This document shows, one piece after another, positions 1-8,672 of a stretch of DNA of 64,000 bases. Source of the stretch: Bacillus pumilus (GTDB lineage Bacteria; Bacillota; Bacilli; Bacillales; Bacillaceae). The notes beneath the pieces were generated by a model. It had not been told where the DNA came from. It saw only the letters and a list, made by a program, of their open reading frames with translations, and made no database searches. The stretch is from positions 1,736,001 to 1,800,000 of the forward strand of contig NZ_LT906438.1 of the NCBI RefSeq assembly GCF_900186955.1, given 5' to 3'. How positions within the stretch are numbered: position 1 is the stretch's first letter; each line of letters begins with the position of its first letter. The translations under genes and the position numbers were made by a program.

Positions 1-276
1 GTGTTTGACGACATGCTGCGCATGATCCAAAAGCTCTGGTCTTGCGGAGCTGCTGTCTTTAGATGGCGTGACAGAACCATGAGCTGAGACATTCTCGATC
101 TCTTTCTCCGTTGCGTTCTTTTTCCATTCTTTCGCTTGACTGATTGCAATTGGGATGGCTCTACTTTCGTCATAGCCTTCCTGCATCATTTTGTTCGCAA
201 TCTCAAGCGCTTTTTTTCGAATGACGTTGTCTAATGATTTAAATGAAGCAGGATAATCATTCATCGTCCAAGGCAT
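1..276 (-). CDS. ydaT: YdaT-like protein, 3' end beyond the window
   Basis: The first 92 codons are present and run off the left edge of the window. The product starts MPWTMNDYPASFKSLDN, close to the recalled start of B. subtilis YdaT, a general-stress-linked protein of about 150 residues whose C-terminal DUF2188 domain would lie outside. The visible half is charged and helical, with a segment reading ALEIANKMMQEGYDESRAIP. The ATG at 276 follows an AAAGGAG ribosome site on the minus strand. The biochemical role is unknown. The family match is good; the symbol is inferred from memory. Confidence 0.7.
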   Translation of the reverse strand, partial: MPWTMNDYPASFKSLDNVIRKKALEIANKMMQEGYDESRAIPIAISQAKEWKKNATEKEIENVSAHGSVTPSKDSSSARPELLDHAQHVVKH

Positions 277-436
277 ATAAAGCGCTCCTTTCTTTTATTT
301 GAACAACTTCCCCCATATGTAATCGATCAAACATATCATTCTTCTCAAACCAATGAAGGGGATAAAATACATCGTTTTGCTGAGGCAGAATCTCATCAAT
401 TCCCGCAGAATAGAAGGTAGAAAAGGAGTGATTTTG

Positions 437-910
437 ATGATGATAAAAGGTTTGTATGAAGCCCATTTACCTGTGAGTGACTTAAAGACATCTATTGCGT
501 TTTATGAAAAGTTGGAATTGACACTTGCTCACGCAAATGAACGAGTTGCTTTTTTATGGATTGAGAAAGGGAAGAGCTGGCTTGGCTTGTGGAAAGTAGA
601 TATCAATGACTTCCCATATCATCCCTCGACACGGCACGTTGCTTTTCAAATTACAACGTCTAGTATCGAACAAATCAAGGCTTGGCTGGTTGAAAAAGGC
701 ATCAGCATTCACCCAATGTTTGGCTTTTCAGAAGAGAAGCAGCCTTTAGTTCTCGATAATCCGCCGCAATTTCATGCAGCGATCTATTTTCTTGACCCAG
801 ATGGAAATCTGCTTGAATGCATTGCCCCGCTTGAGCTTGATACAGAAGAAGACTACGGTATCATGACATATGAGGACTGGGATCGAAAGAAAAATCCGTT
901 TATTGATTGA
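437..910 (+). CDS. VOC (glyoxalase/bleomycin-resistance fold) protein
   Basis: This 157-residue protein has the vicinal-oxygen-chelate layout: an N-terminal beta-alpha-beta unit (KGLYEAHLPVSDLKTSIAFYEKL) and a C-terminal repeat ending YFLDPDGNLLECIA, the usual metal-site strand with a glutamate. Such proteins are metal-dependent lyases, dioxygenases or binding proteins; the substrate cannot be told from sequence. The start at 437 (or 440) is chosen over an upstream codon at 353 because AAAAGGAG sits just before it and homology begins there. It stands alone, divergent from the ydaT-like gene. Confidence 0.8.
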   Translation: MMIKGLYEAHLPVSDLKTSIAFYEKLELTLAHANERVAFLWIEKGKSWLGLWKVDINDFPYHPSTRHVAFQITTSSIEQIKAWLVEKGISIHPMFGFSEEKQPLVLDNPPQFHAAIYFLDPDGNLLECIAPLELDTEEDYGIMTYEDWDRKKNPFID

Positions 911-922
911 CAAAACCACTCA

Positions 923-945
923 TTGTAACTATATTGATTACAACG
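923..945. promoter_or_regulatory. Palindromic operator upstream of the Rrf2 gene
   Basis: TTGTAA and TTACAA half-sites frame a 9-base centre. Nearly the same 23-base element recurs at 1409-1431 before the reductase gene. It lies directly upstream of the ribosome site of the Rrf2 gene and is probably the site of that regulator. Confidence 0.6.
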
Positions 946-958
946 GTGGTGAAAGATT

Positions 959-1372
959 GTGAAACAAATTAGCAACAGGTATCCGATTGCTGTTCATATT
1001 TTGTCATTTATTGCAGGTGTTCAAAAAGAGTGTACAGGGAATTTTATTGCAGAAAGTGTGAATTCAAATCCAGCCATTGTTCGAAAAATGATGGCAATGC
1101 TCAAACGGGCAGGTCTCATTGAGATACGCCGCGGAGTAGGTGGTGCTTACTTAAAAAGGCCGGCAGAGGAAATCACGCTGTTAGATGTGTACCGTGCTGT
1201 CGATGTAAGCGAGGATGAAGAATTGTTTAACTTCCATCAGCCAGTCATCGCATGTCCGATTGGTCAAGCGATGGATACAAGACTGAGAAGTGAACTAAAA
1301 GAAGCTCAATCAGCGCTTGAGAATCACCTAAAGCAAGTGACAATTCAGCAATTATTGACAGAGGCGGAATAA
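959..1372 (+). CDS. Rrf2-family transcriptional regulator (YwnA-like)
   Basis: The 137-residue product has a winged helix-turn-helix (about residues 10-65; AESVNSNPAIVRKMM is the recognition region, with wing IRRGVGGAYL) followed by a dimer helix. Two cysteines, Cys25 and Cys99, are present but there is no three-cysteine Fe-S cluster motif as in IscR or NsrR, so it looks like a thiol-based or ligand sensor such as YwnA or staphylococcal HypR. It starts at GTG 959 behind GGTGGTG. The shared palindromes at 923 and 1409 suggest that it controls itself and the downstream reductase. The inducer is unknown. Confidence 0.85.
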   Translation: MKQISNRYPIAVHILSFIAGVQKECTGNFIAESVNSNPAIVRKMMAMLKRAGLIEIRRGVGGAYLKRPAEEITLLDVYRAVDVSEDEELFNFHQPVIACPIGQAMDTRLRSELKEAQSALENHLKQVTIQQLLTEAE

Positions 1373-1399
1373 AAAAGCTCATACATTGGAGCTTTTTTT
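1372..1399 (+). terminator. Rho-independent terminator after the Rrf2 gene
   Basis: AAAAAGCTC pairs with GAGCTTTTT around an 8-base loop and runs into seven T. It overlaps the stop codon. Confidence 0.75.
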
Positions 1400-1408
1400 A
1401 CACTTTTG

Positions 1409-1431
1409 TTGTAACCATTTTGATTATAACG
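1409..1431. promoter_or_regulatory. Second copy of the Rrf2-type operator
   Basis: TTGTAA and TTATAA half-sites with the same spacing and central TTGA as the element at 923-945. It sits between the Rrf2 terminator and the reductase ribosome site, so it is placed to control the reductase promoter. Confidence 0.6.
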
Positions 1432-1474
1432 TATGCACATCACCGTGAATCACAAAATGAGGAGGTCAAACATT

Positions 1475-2326
1475 ATGAAGTTATTAGTAACAGGCGCAAC
1501 AGGACAGCTTGGATCGCTCGTCGTCCAGCATTTACTTAAAAAGGTACCAGCTGAACAAATTGCGGTGAGTGTTCGAGATCCGCAAAAAGCAGCACATTTA
1601 AAGGAAGCCGGGGTGGATGTACGCCGCGGAGACTTTACTCAGCCAGACACCCTTAAGGCAGCCTTTCAAGGCATTGACCGCCTTTTGATCATTTCAACTG
1701 CGGATGGTGACCGCGTGCAGCAGCATACGGCTGCCATCCAAGCGGCGAAAGCAGCCAGTGTATCCTTTATTGCTTATACAAGCGTTGTGAATGCAAGAGA
1801 GAGTCAGCTTGTCCTTGCACACGACCACGCAAAAACTGAAGAAGCCATTGTGGCCTCTGGCATTCCTCATGTGTTTCTAAGAAACAACTGGTATGTAGAA
1901 AATGAAAAAGATACGATACTAGCAGCCGTTAGCGGCGCACCATTTTTAAGTCCAATTGGTGATGGCAAGGTTGGCTGGGCAACAAGAAATGACTACGCAG
2001 AAGCGGCCGCAAATGCGTTAACACTTTCTAAACATGACAAGGAGATATATGAACTGTCAGGCCCTCTTCGGACACACACTGAACTTGCTCACATTGTCAG
2101 TGAGGTGAGCGGAAAAGAGATTAAAGTGGAGCAAATTGATGTCGACACATTTGGGGAATTTTTAGCTTCTAATGGTGTACCAAAAGAAGCTGTGCCATTT
2201 GTCAAAGCCATTCAAAGCGGAATTCGCGATGGTGCCTTAGCCGTTGAAAGCCATGATTTCGAAACCTTATTAGGACGGCCGTTAACACCTATCGACGAAA
2301 AAATTCGTGAAATGATTTCAAAATAA
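1475..2326 (+). CDS. QorB/NmrA-type NAD(P)H quinone oxidoreductase
   Basis: This 283-residue atypical short-chain dehydrogenase has an N-terminal Rossmann motif (LLVTGATGQLGSLVVQHLL; GxxGxxG) with an arginine after strand 2 (SVRDPQKA) that suggests NADP(H). It resembles E. coli QorB/YtfG and Bacillus NmrA-like proteins, which reduce quinones or act as redox sensors. The ATG at 1475 follows AGGAGGT; an earlier in-frame ATG at 1433 lies at the operator and has no ribosome site. Its last 13 codons and terminator are repeated at 4195, downstream of the next gene. Control by the neighbouring Rrf2 protein is likely. Confidence 0.85.
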   Translation: MKLLVTGATGQLGSLVVQHLLKKVPAEQIAVSVRDPQKAAHLKEAGVDVRRGDFTQPDTLKAAFQGIDRLLIISTADGDRVQQHTAAIQAAKAASVSFIAYTSVVNARESQLVLAHDHAKTEEAIVASGIPHVFLRNNWYVENEKDTILAAVSGAPFLSPIGDGKVGWATRNDYAEAAANALTLSKHDKEIYELSGPLRTHTELAHIVSEVSGKEIKVEQIDVDTFGEFLASNGVPKEAVPFVKAIQSGIRDGALAVESHDFETLLGRPLTPIDEKIREMISK

Positions 2327-2435
2327 ATTTTCTCAAACGTCCTATCAAAAGGGCGTTTTTTTCATTCAAGCTACACGAGCACTTCATTGAAATTGCAGGA
2401 AGTTGGGACTAAAATGGAATTTAGGCTTATTATTT
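2288..2435. repeat. Direct repeat copy A: qorB 3' end, terminator, lut-type promoter
   Basis: Positions 2288-2380 match 4195-4288 with only one extra T in the second copy. After a 24-base insertion in copy B, 2381-2435 matches 4313-4367 at about four positions in five, including a TTGAAA-N17-TAAAAT promoter at 2387-2415. The two copies flank the M48 peptidase gene. Confidence 0.9.
2335..2362 (+). terminator. Terminator of the reductase gene
   Basis: AAACGTCC pairs with GGGCGTTT across TATCAAAA and is followed by T residues. An identical hairpin recurs at 4242-4270. Confidence 0.8.
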
Positions 2436-2587
2436 GTTTATTCTTCCTGCTTAATCTAGCATAGGGAAGCTAATAATAAAGGTTAGATTTTCAATTAGTT
2501 CTTCTGAATAATGGACGTATATAATGGTTATTACTCTTTCTTAACATATGCAACCTTTTAAAATCTACATAAGCAGGATGTGACGAA

Positions 2588-4183
2588 ATGTTACGAAAAG
2601 CCTCACTTTCTTATCTTATTGCAAGCATTATAACAATAATAGTCATTTTGATTGAAGTTGGTATCCGTTCAGCAGTTGTTTCTCCTTTTGTTCTACTTGA
2701 TTCGAACAAAGATAACAATCCAAAAGTATTAATCTCCCATTCTCTTTATCAGGGTGATTTTTTATTAACCTATCAAGATGATGACTCCAAAGATCGTTCA
2801 GAAGCAGCCTTTCAATTGGGGGGAAAGCAAGTAAATTTCACGGAGATTTCATCTAGGAATAGAGTTAGCACGATTGAAACTAACAAATTAATGAAAGAAA
2901 AAGCAATGGTTTTTCTAAGAAGAGGTTTTGTACTTATTCATGATGATAAAATTAAGATGGAACAGGTATCGCAAAATCCTTTTTTCTCTAAATACAATCT
3001 AACGAATCTAACAGAAACTACTAAGGTCAAAACAGGTTTTAAGCATAATACCACATATATTATATTAATTACCTTAATAGGAATTCTTTTTCCATCTATG
3101 TTATTTTTATTTTTTAATCTTCATGAATCTATGAAAAACCTATTCACATTATTTATTCCCTTTGTTCTAGCCATTTTTCTTCCCTTGGGATTAAATTATT
3201 TTTTCTTAATGGGATATGCGCTATCAATAACAGGCTCTTATGTATTAAGCATCATTCTCTCTATACTTGTACCTAGTTTCCTGTCAGTCTTATTGACAGC
3301 TTATTCATTTGAGTATACTACAAAAGATACGCCTGAAGGTTTAGAAGAGAATGAAGGTGCGTCAGGAAATTCGTTTTTAATGAATGTTAGGGAGCAAGTC
3401 GTTTTGTTTGGTGCTGCCACATTATCCTTGTTATATTTCGGATCTTATTTATTACTTCCTTTGTCATTTCAAGCGAAGATCATGGATAACCTTTTTCTAT
3501 TCTGTGGTTGGTACTTCGCCCTAATCATATTATTTATTATTGGTTACTCAATCATTCAAAAAATAATAAACAAATATGAAGTTTTAAATACAGAAGCATT
3601 CATGTATATTCGCAAGGATATTGAGTATAAGACAAACCAAAAGGTGAATATTTGGGTGAAAAAAGACTCAAAACAGGATGTGAATGCCTGGATATATTCA
3701 TTTAAACTTCCATTTACAAGAAGAGTTGATGTGTATGTGACAGAAGGGTTGTTAGAAAAGTTTGATAAAGAGGAAATTCGTGCTATCTTATATCATGAAA
3801 TGGGACATGCGAAGTTAAAACACGCACATTATACCATGTACCTAACTTTGATCGTAACATTACTTATGGGTATCAGTATGTACTATGCCAGACAGGTTAT
3901 GCTTGCTAACGGGTGGTGGCAATATGTTCTTATTTTCCCAGTAGGAATAATCCTCATGATTTTCATTACGGAATGGCTGCCAAAGAAAATCAGCCGGTTA
4001 TTTGAGATTCAGGCTGATAACTTTGCTGTTTTCCACCTTGGGAATAAAACACTGTATCTCAATACTTTGATTAAATTAAGCAGCCTTATTGAAGAAGAAG
4101 ATGGAGATTATGGAAAAAAGTCTGAATGGCGTGAAAGTCATCCCTCTTTCGAAAAAAGAATTGAGAACATAAAGAAAAATTAG
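2588..4183 (+). CDS. Integral-membrane M48-family zinc metallopeptidase
   Basis: The 531-residue protein has an N-terminal membrane segment (about 8-27), an extracytoplasmic region to about 150, several further membrane spans, and then a catalytic domain with HEMGH at 403-407 and the third zinc ligand in EIQAD (Glu473). This is the Ste24/HtpX/BlaR1-like plan, with hydrolysis of proteins at or in the membrane expected. ATG 2588 is weakly preceded by AGGATGTGACG. The gene is visibly richer in A/T than its neighbours and lies between two near-identical direct repeats, so it looks acquired. The substrate is unknown, and no regulator adjoins it. Confidence 0.8.
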   Translation: MLRKASLSYLIASIITIIVILIEVGIRSAVVSPFVLLDSNKDNNPKVLISHSLYQGDFLLTYQDDDSKDRSEAAFQLGGKQVNFTEISSRNRVSTIETNKLMKEKAMVFLRRGFVLIHDDKIKMEQVSQNPFFSKYNLTNLTETTKVKTGFKHNTTYIILITLIGILFPSMLFLFFNLHESMKNLFTLFIPFVLAIFLPLGLNYFFLMGYALSITGSYVLSIILSILVPSFLSVLLTAYSFEYTTKDTPEGLEENEGASGNSFLMNVREQVVLFGAATLSLLYFGSYLLLPLSFQAKIMDNLFLFCGWYFALIILFIIGYSIIQKIINKYEVLNTEAFMYIRKDIEYKTNQKVNIWVKKDSKQDVNAWIYSFKLPFTRRVDVYVTEGLLEKFDKEEIRAILYHEMGHAKLKHAHYTMYLTLIVTLLMGISMYYARQVMLANGWWQYVLIFPVGIILMIFITEWLPKKISRLFEIQADNFAVFHLGNKTLYLNTLIKLSSLIEEEDGDYGKKSEWRESHPSFEKRIENIKKN

Positions 4184-4241
4184 GCCATCTCACTCCTATC
4201 GACGAAAAAATTCGTGAAATGATTTCAAAATAAATTTTCTC

Positions 4242-4270
4242 AAACGTCCTATCAAAAGGGCGTTTTTTTT
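4242..4270 (+). terminator. Duplicated terminator, now downstream of the M48 gene
   Basis: Same AAACGTCC/GGGCGTTT hairpin and T run as at 2335. It now serves to end the M48 transcript before the lut promoter. Confidence 0.75.
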
Positions 4271-4318
4271 CATTCAAGCTACACGAGCCATAAGTCCGAA
4301 TTTAGACAAATCACTTCG

Positions 4319-4347
4319 TTGAAATTTCAGAAATTTGGGGTTAAAAT
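4319..4347 (+). promoter_or_regulatory. SigmaA-type promoter of lutABC
   Basis: TTGAAA (4319-4324), a 17-base spacer and TAAAAT (4342-4347). It lies about 80 bases before lutA, with a LutR-type operator just past the predicted start site. Confidence 0.6.
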
Positions 4348-4369
4348 GAAAATAAGGCCTGTTATTTCG

Positions 4370-4380
4370 TCATCAGATGA
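4370..4380. promoter_or_regulatory. LutR-type operator
   Basis: TCATCAGATGA fits exactly the TCATC-N1-GATGA motif I recall for the GntR repressor LutR. Its position downstream of the -10 box suits repression that lactate relieves. lutR itself is not in the window. Confidence 0.65.
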
Positions 4381-4424
4381 CCAAATTGATGAATCAAATT
4401 GCAGCAAAGAAGGGAAGTTCGCCG

Positions 4425-5141
4425 ATGAAAGTCCATTTATTCGTTACTTGTTTAATTGACACCATGCAGCCAAATGTAGGAAAGGCCACAGTGGAAGTAT
4501 TAGAAAGGCTCGGTGTAGAAGTGGAATTTCCAGAGGCACAAGTGTGCTGCGGGCAGCCAGCCTTTAACAGCGGCTATACAAAAGAAACCATTAAAGCAGC
4601 AAAAAACATGATCAAAGCCTTTGAATCAGCTGAATATGTCGTGACGCCGTCAGGTTCTTGTAAGGCGATGTTTTTAGAGTATCCTCATCTTTTAAAAGAA
4701 GACCCAGTGTGGTCAGCAAAAGCTAAGGCACTTGCTGAGAAAACATATGAATTAACCGAGTTTATTGTTGATATATTACATGTCACAGATGTCGGAGCGA
4801 GCCTGAAAGGAAACGCAACCTATCACACATCCTGTCATATGACGAGACTGCTGCGAATTAAGGAAGCCCCTTTCACACTGTTGTCAAATGTCAAAGATTT
4901 GACGATGACACCATTGCCGCGCGCCGAAAATTGCTGCGGATTTGGAGGAACCTTTTCAGTAAAAATGACTCCTATTTCTGAGCAAATGGTCGATGAGAAA
5001 GTCCAAAGCATAGAGGAGACACACGCTGAATACATCATTGGTGCTGACTGCGGCTGCCTGCTGAATATTGGCGGGAGGCTGAATCGTCTTGATAAGCCCA
5101 TTCAAGTGATGCATATCGCAGAGGTATTAAATAGCCGCTGA
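4425..5141 (+). CDS. lutA: Lactate utilization protein LutA
   Basis: This 238-residue Fe-S oxidoreductase subunit carries two CCG-type cysteine-rich motifs ([11 protein letters not shown] near residue 40; NCCGFGGTF near 170) and two further cysteine clusters (SCHMTR, DCGC). It matches recalled B. subtilis LutA closely along its whole length. With LutB and LutC it oxidises L-lactate to pyruvate, supporting growth on lactate and biofilm formation. ATG 4425 is chosen because homology begins at [10 protein letters not shown]; the upstream in-frame ATG at 4377 would overlap the operator. First gene of the operon. Confidence 0.95.
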   Translation: MKVHLFVTCLIDTMQPNVGKATVEVLERLGVEVEFPEAQVCCGQPAFNSGYTKETIKAAKNMIKAFESAEYVVTPSGSCKAMFLEYPHLLKEDPVWSAKAKALAEKTYELTEFIVDILHVTDVGASLKGNATYHTSCHMTRLLRIKEAPFTLLSNVKDLTMTPLPRAENCCGFGGTFSVKMTPISEQMVDEKVQSIEETHAEYIIGADCGCLLNIGGRLNRLDKPIQVMHIAEVLNSR

Positions 5142-5162
5142 CTTTAAGAGGGGGAACGGCAC

Positions 5163-6587
5163 ATGAGTATGAAAATTGGAGAGAAGGCCTTTAAAGAACG
5201 AATCGGGGAAGGGTTAGAAGATAAAGTCATGAGAGGGGCTGTTTCCTCAGCACAGGAACGCCTGTATGAAAGGCGGCTAGCTGCGAGCGAAGAGCTTGGC
5301 AACTGGGAAAAGTGGCGTGAGCTTGGCGAGGAAATCCGCCAGCATACGCTGACGCATCTTGATGACTACTTATACCAATTAAGTGAAAGTGTTAGTGCAC
5401 GCGGGGGACATGTCTTTTTTGCAAAAACAAAGGAAGAGGCATCGGCGTATATTCAACATGTGGCACAGAAAAAGGCGGCCCAAAAGATCGTTAAATCAAA
5501 ATCAATGGTCACAGAAGAAATTGAAATGAATCAAGCCCTTGAAGAGATCGGCTGTGAGGTGGTGGAAAGCGATCTTGGCGAGTATATTCTGCAAGTAGAT
5601 GATCATGAACCTCCTTCACATATTGTGGCACCTGCTCTTCATATGACGAAAGAACAAATACGAGAAGTCTTTCACGAAAAGCTCGGATATGAGATGTCAG
5701 AGACACCTGAAGATATGACGAGTTTTGTGAGAGCCATCTTACGTGAAAAGTTCCTCGAAGCAGATATTGGTGTCACCGGCTGTAATTTTGCTGTCGCCAA
5801 TACAGGTTCCATTTGCCTTGTGACAAATGAAGGGAATGCGGATCTTGTCACGGCTATCCCGAAGACACATATCGCCGTTATGGGCATGGAACGGATTGTT
5901 CCAACGATGGAGGAGCTGGATGTCCTCGTTGGTCTTTTGTGCAGAAGTGCAGTCGGTCAGAAATTAACGAGTTACATTTCTGTCGTTGGACCAAAAGGAG
6001 AAGAAGAAGTGGATGGACCAGAAGAATTTCACTTGGTCATTGTGGACAATGGGCGGTCCAATATATTAGGTACTGCCTTTCAGCCTGTTCTCCAATGTAT
6101 CAGGTGCGCAGCCTGCATCAATGTGTGCCCAGTTTACCGGCATGTGGGCGGACATTCATACGGATCGATTTATCCGGGGCCAATTGGTGCTGTTTTATCG
6201 CCGCTTCTTGGCGGCTATGATGACTACCAAGAGCTCCCCTTTGCATCCAGCCTTTGCGCGGCCTGCACAGATGCTTGTCCAGTAAAGATCCCGCTTCACG
6301 AGTTATTAATAAAACATCGTCAAGTCATCGTGGAAAAAGAGGGGAGAGCGTCTAAAGCTGAAATGATGGCGATGAAAATGTTCGGAATGGGCGCTTCGAC
6401 TCCCGGGATGTATCAATTCGGAACAAAAGCAGCTCCTGTATTGATGAATCGTATGGCTTCAAACGGACAGATTTCAAAAGGAATAGGTCCTTTAAAGAAT
6501 TGGACAGATATTCGTGACCTGCCAGCTCCAAGTAAAGAAAGATTCAGGGATTGGTTTAAAAAGAGACAGAAGGAGGAACAGTGGTGA
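5163..6587 (+). CDS. lutB: Lactate utilization iron-sulfur protein LutB
   Basis: The 474-residue product has an N-terminal LUD-type domain and a C-terminal ferredoxin-like region with two 4Fe-4S motifs, [15 protein letters not shown] (about 308-322) and [15 protein letters not shown] (about 360-374). It would pass electrons from lactate in the LutABC complex. ATG 5163 follows GAGGGGG, 21 bases after lutA, and the gene overlaps the start of lutC. Length agrees with the B. subtilis protein (about 479). Confidence 0.95.
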   Translation: MSMKIGEKAFKERIGEGLEDKVMRGAVSSAQERLYERRLAASEELGNWEKWRELGEEIRQHTLTHLDDYLYQLSESVSARGGHVFFAKTKEEASAYIQHVAQKKAAQKIVKSKSMVTEEIEMNQALEEIGCEVVESDLGEYILQVDDHEPPSHIVAPALHMTKEQIREVFHEKLGYEMSETPEDMTSFVRAILREKFLEADIGVTGCNFAVANTGSICLVTNEGNADLVTAIPKTHIAVMGMERIVPTMEELDVLVGLLCRSAVGQKLTSYISVVGPKGEEEVDGPEEFHLVIVDNGRSNILGTAFQPVLQCIRCAACINVCPVYRHVGGHSYGSIYPGPIGAVLSPLLGGYDDYQELPFASSLCAACTDACPVKIPLHELLIKHRQVIVEKEGRASKAEMMAMKMFGMGASTPGMYQFGTKAAPVLMNRMASNGQISKGIGPLKNWTDIRDLPAPSKERFRDWFKKRQKEEQW

Positions 6588-7306
6588 AGGGAACCATTTC
6601 TCACCGAGAATCGTTTTTAGCTCATATCCGTAAGCAATTAGGGAAGGATTCCTCCTCGTCTGCATCTATTCAGCGTCCAGCTTGGAAGCATCAAGTTCAG
6701 TGGGAAACAAACGGACTTTTGTCTAAAGAAGAGCTAGTCGAGCAATTGAAGGTGCAATGTCAACGAATTCATACAAGAGTGGTCGAAACAACACCAGAGG
6801 AAGCGCCCTCTGTATTACGATCATTGATGACAGAGTATGGAGAGGGTTCTGTGATGACATCGGGCGATCATCGTTTTGAACAATATGGATTTTATCCGAT
6901 GTTTGACAGCTTGCAGCACGAAGGATTCGCAGTCACCAGCTGGAATGCTGAGGCTTCAAGGGAAGAAAATATCAGGCTGGCAGAACAAGCGGCGTATTCG
7001 GTTGTATTCAGTGATTACACCTTAGCAGAATCAGGGACAGTCGTCCTTTCATCCCATCAGGGCCAAGGAAGAGCGCTCCATTTTTTACCGATGATGTATA
7101 TCGTGTGTATCGAAAAAAGCACGGTGGTTCCGCGGATGATTCAAGCTGTTTCGGCTCTTAATCGCTCGGTAGAAGAGGGAGAGCAGGCGAAAGGTGCGAT
7201 TCATTTCATATCAGGTCCGAGTAACTCTGCGGATATTGAGATGAATTTAGTGGTAGGTGTTCATGGTCCAGTTCGGGCCGTTTATCTATTGATAGATGAT
7301 GAGTAG
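6581..7306 (+). CDS. lutC: Lactate utilization protein LutC
   Basis: LutC is a 241-residue LUD-domain protein without cysteine clusters. It contains the conserved [20 protein letters not shown] segment and a C-terminal [20 protein letters not shown]. It is the third component of the lactate oxidation system. Start GTG 6581 overlaps the lutB stop, with AGGAGG four bases upstream; GTG 6584 is an alternative. The N-terminus MVKGTI matches MTKGTI of B. subtilis, which favours 6581. Translation is probably coupled to lutB. Confidence 0.95.
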   Translation: MVKGTISHRESFLAHIRKQLGKDSSSSASIQRPAWKHQVQWETNGLLSKEELVEQLKVQCQRIHTRVVETTPEEAPSVLRSLMTEYGEGSVMTSGDHRFEQYGFYPMFDSLQHEGFAVTSWNAEASREENIRLAEQAAYSVVFSDYTLAESGTVVLSSHQGQGRALHFLPMMYIVCIEKSTVVPRMIQAVSALNRSVEEGEQAKGAIHFISGPSNSADIEMNLVVGVHGPVRAVYLLIDDE

Positions 7307-7450
7307 GGCTTTCGAGATGAAAAACTTTTTTCATGCAAAAAAAGCGTACATAAGTTTTAAAATCATCTTGCCTCTAGCGGATTGGACATAGTAAGATGAC
7401 GACATACAAGATGAACTTCTCATCTACTGCTGATGTAAAGGAAGCTGCTT

Positions 7451-8359
7451 ATGGACATGAAGTCAACTGCTCAAAAGAAATCAATTGCACTACCGCTTGT
7501 GATTTCAATTATTGCCATTTCGTTTTCTGCTATCATTGTGAAATGGTCAAATGCACCTGCTGCTATTTTAAGCATGTATCGAATGATCTTTGCCGCGATT
7601 TTTATGCTGCCGTTTATCCTGCCACGAAAAAAAGAATTTCTCTCGATTCAGCGAAGAGATTGGTTTTTCTTATGTATGTCAGGCTTCTTTTTAGGACTCC
7701 ATTTTGTGTTGTGGTTTGGCTCACTGAAGCTGACGACTGTGGCAAGCTCTACTATTATCATCGCCCTTCAGCCGATGGTCTCCTTATTAGGCGGCTTTCT
7801 CTTTTTCCGTGAACGAACCACGCTGCCTGCACTCTTGACGATGTGTGCCGCAATTGTTGGTGCACTTATGATTGGGTGGGGAGACATAGGTCATAGCCAG
7901 GAAGCCATCCTAGGAGACATTTTATCCTTTTTAAGTGTGATCGCGGTTGTTTGTTATTTATTAATAGGTCAACAGGCTGTCAGAAAGATATCTCATTGGA
8001 TTTATAGTTTTTGTGTGTTTGGTTTTGCCGGTCTTTTTTTAATTTTATTCAATTTGATTCAGCAAACGCCTTTTACAGGCTATCCGGGTAAAGAGTGGGG
8101 AATCTTTTTATTGCTTGCGATCATTCCCACCATGTCTCATGTCATTAATAATTGGCTTTTAACCTATGTCAATGCCACAACCATTTCAATGAGTATCCTT
8201 GGCGAACCTGTTGGGGCCACGATTCTTGCTGTATGGCTGCTTGGAGAGAAAGTCACGCTGCTCCAAATGTGTGGCGGTTTTCTTGTCCTTTTAGGCGTCT
8301 TTTTCTTTTTGATGCAGCAGCGGCAAGGGATTTTGATGAAACAAAAAAAATCCGGTTAA
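7451..8359 (+). CDS. EamA-family (DMT) transporter
   Basis: This 302-residue membrane protein has about ten hydrophobic spans in two EamA repeats, each with the typical proline/glycine-rich end (FSAIIVKWSNAPAAILSMYR; YVNATTISMSILGEPVGATI). Members export amino acids, nucleosides or other metabolites; the substrate here is unknown. ATG 7451 follows AAAGGAAG. It stands alone downstream of lutC, separated by 144 bases, and shares a bidirectional terminator with the next minus-strand gene. Confidence 0.85.
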   Translation: MDMKSTAQKKSIALPLVISIIAISFSAIIVKWSNAPAAILSMYRMIFAAIFMLPFILPRKKEFLSIQRRDWFFLCMSGFFLGLHFVLWFGSLKLTTVASSTIIIALQPMVSLLGGFLFFRERTTLPALLTMCAAIVGALMIGWGDIGHSQEAILGDILSFLSVIAVVCYLLIGQQAVRKISHWIYSFCVFGFAGLFLILFNLIQQTPFTGYPGKEWGIFLLLAIIPTMSHVINNWLLTYVNATTISMSILGEPVGATILAVWLLGEKVTLLQMCGGFLVLLGVFFFLMQQRQGILMKQKKSG

Positions 8360-8373
8360 ATTCCGGATTTTTA
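8346..8373. terminator. Bidirectional terminator
   Basis: AAATCCGG pairs with CCGGATTT, with A and T runs on each side. It contains the stop codon of the transporter and touches that of the convergent small gene. Confidence 0.75.
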
Positions 8374-8562
8374 CTCTTTTAAATCGTTTTTTTCAATCAC
8401 TTTGTTCAATCTTTCCTCAACCTTCTTCAATTCCATTCGTTTTCTTCTGATCATTCGAAAAGCGATGACAATGATCGTCACGATAGCAGCAATGAATAGA
8501 AGAGAGAACACTTGAAATAGAAGATCACCAATATTAAATGCGATATTCTCCCCATTAGACAT
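8371..8562 (-). CDS. Small membrane protein, DUF4083-like
   Basis: The 63-residue product has a short polar start, one strong transmembrane helix (about residues 13-36, FQVFSLLFIAAIVTIIVIAF), a basic stop-transfer stretch RMIRRKR and a heptad-like tail suited to a coiled coil. This plan recalls DUF4083-type proteins, but the match is tentative. The start has an AAAGGGAGGT ribosome site. No function is known. Confidence 0.6.
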   Translation of the reverse strand: MSNGENIAFNIGDLLFQVFSLLFIAAIVTIIVIAFRMIRRKRMELKKVEERLNKVIEKNDLKE

Positions 8563-8672
8563 ACGTAAAACCTCCCTTTCTATCTATATATTACCATAAT
8601 TGATAAAAGATTGAGATTTATCCATCATTTATCTATAATAGGTAAAATATCACTTATTAAAGGAGAACCAAT

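Larger units (their letters stand above)
4195..4367. repeat. Direct repeat copy B
   Basis: Contains a non-coding copy of the last 13 codons of the upstream reductase plus its terminator, then a 24-base unique stretch (4289-4312) and the diverged promoter part. In this copy the promoter leads into lutA. See copy A at 2288. Confidence 0.9.

Noticed and set aside
353..436. N-terminal extension of the VOC protein reading MKGIKYIVLLRQNLINS
   Set aside because: No ribosome site before 353, and the family begins at the ATG at 437, which has AAAAGGAG.
7317..7334. Palindrome ATGAAAAACTTTTTTCAT after lutC as a terminator
   Set aside because: The stem is all A/T pairs and is not followed by a T run.
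7396..7812. Long plus-strand frame rich in Cys, His and Phe overlapping the EamA transporter
   Set aside because: It is in another frame of a clear membrane protein gene; its composition is that of an out-of-frame reading.
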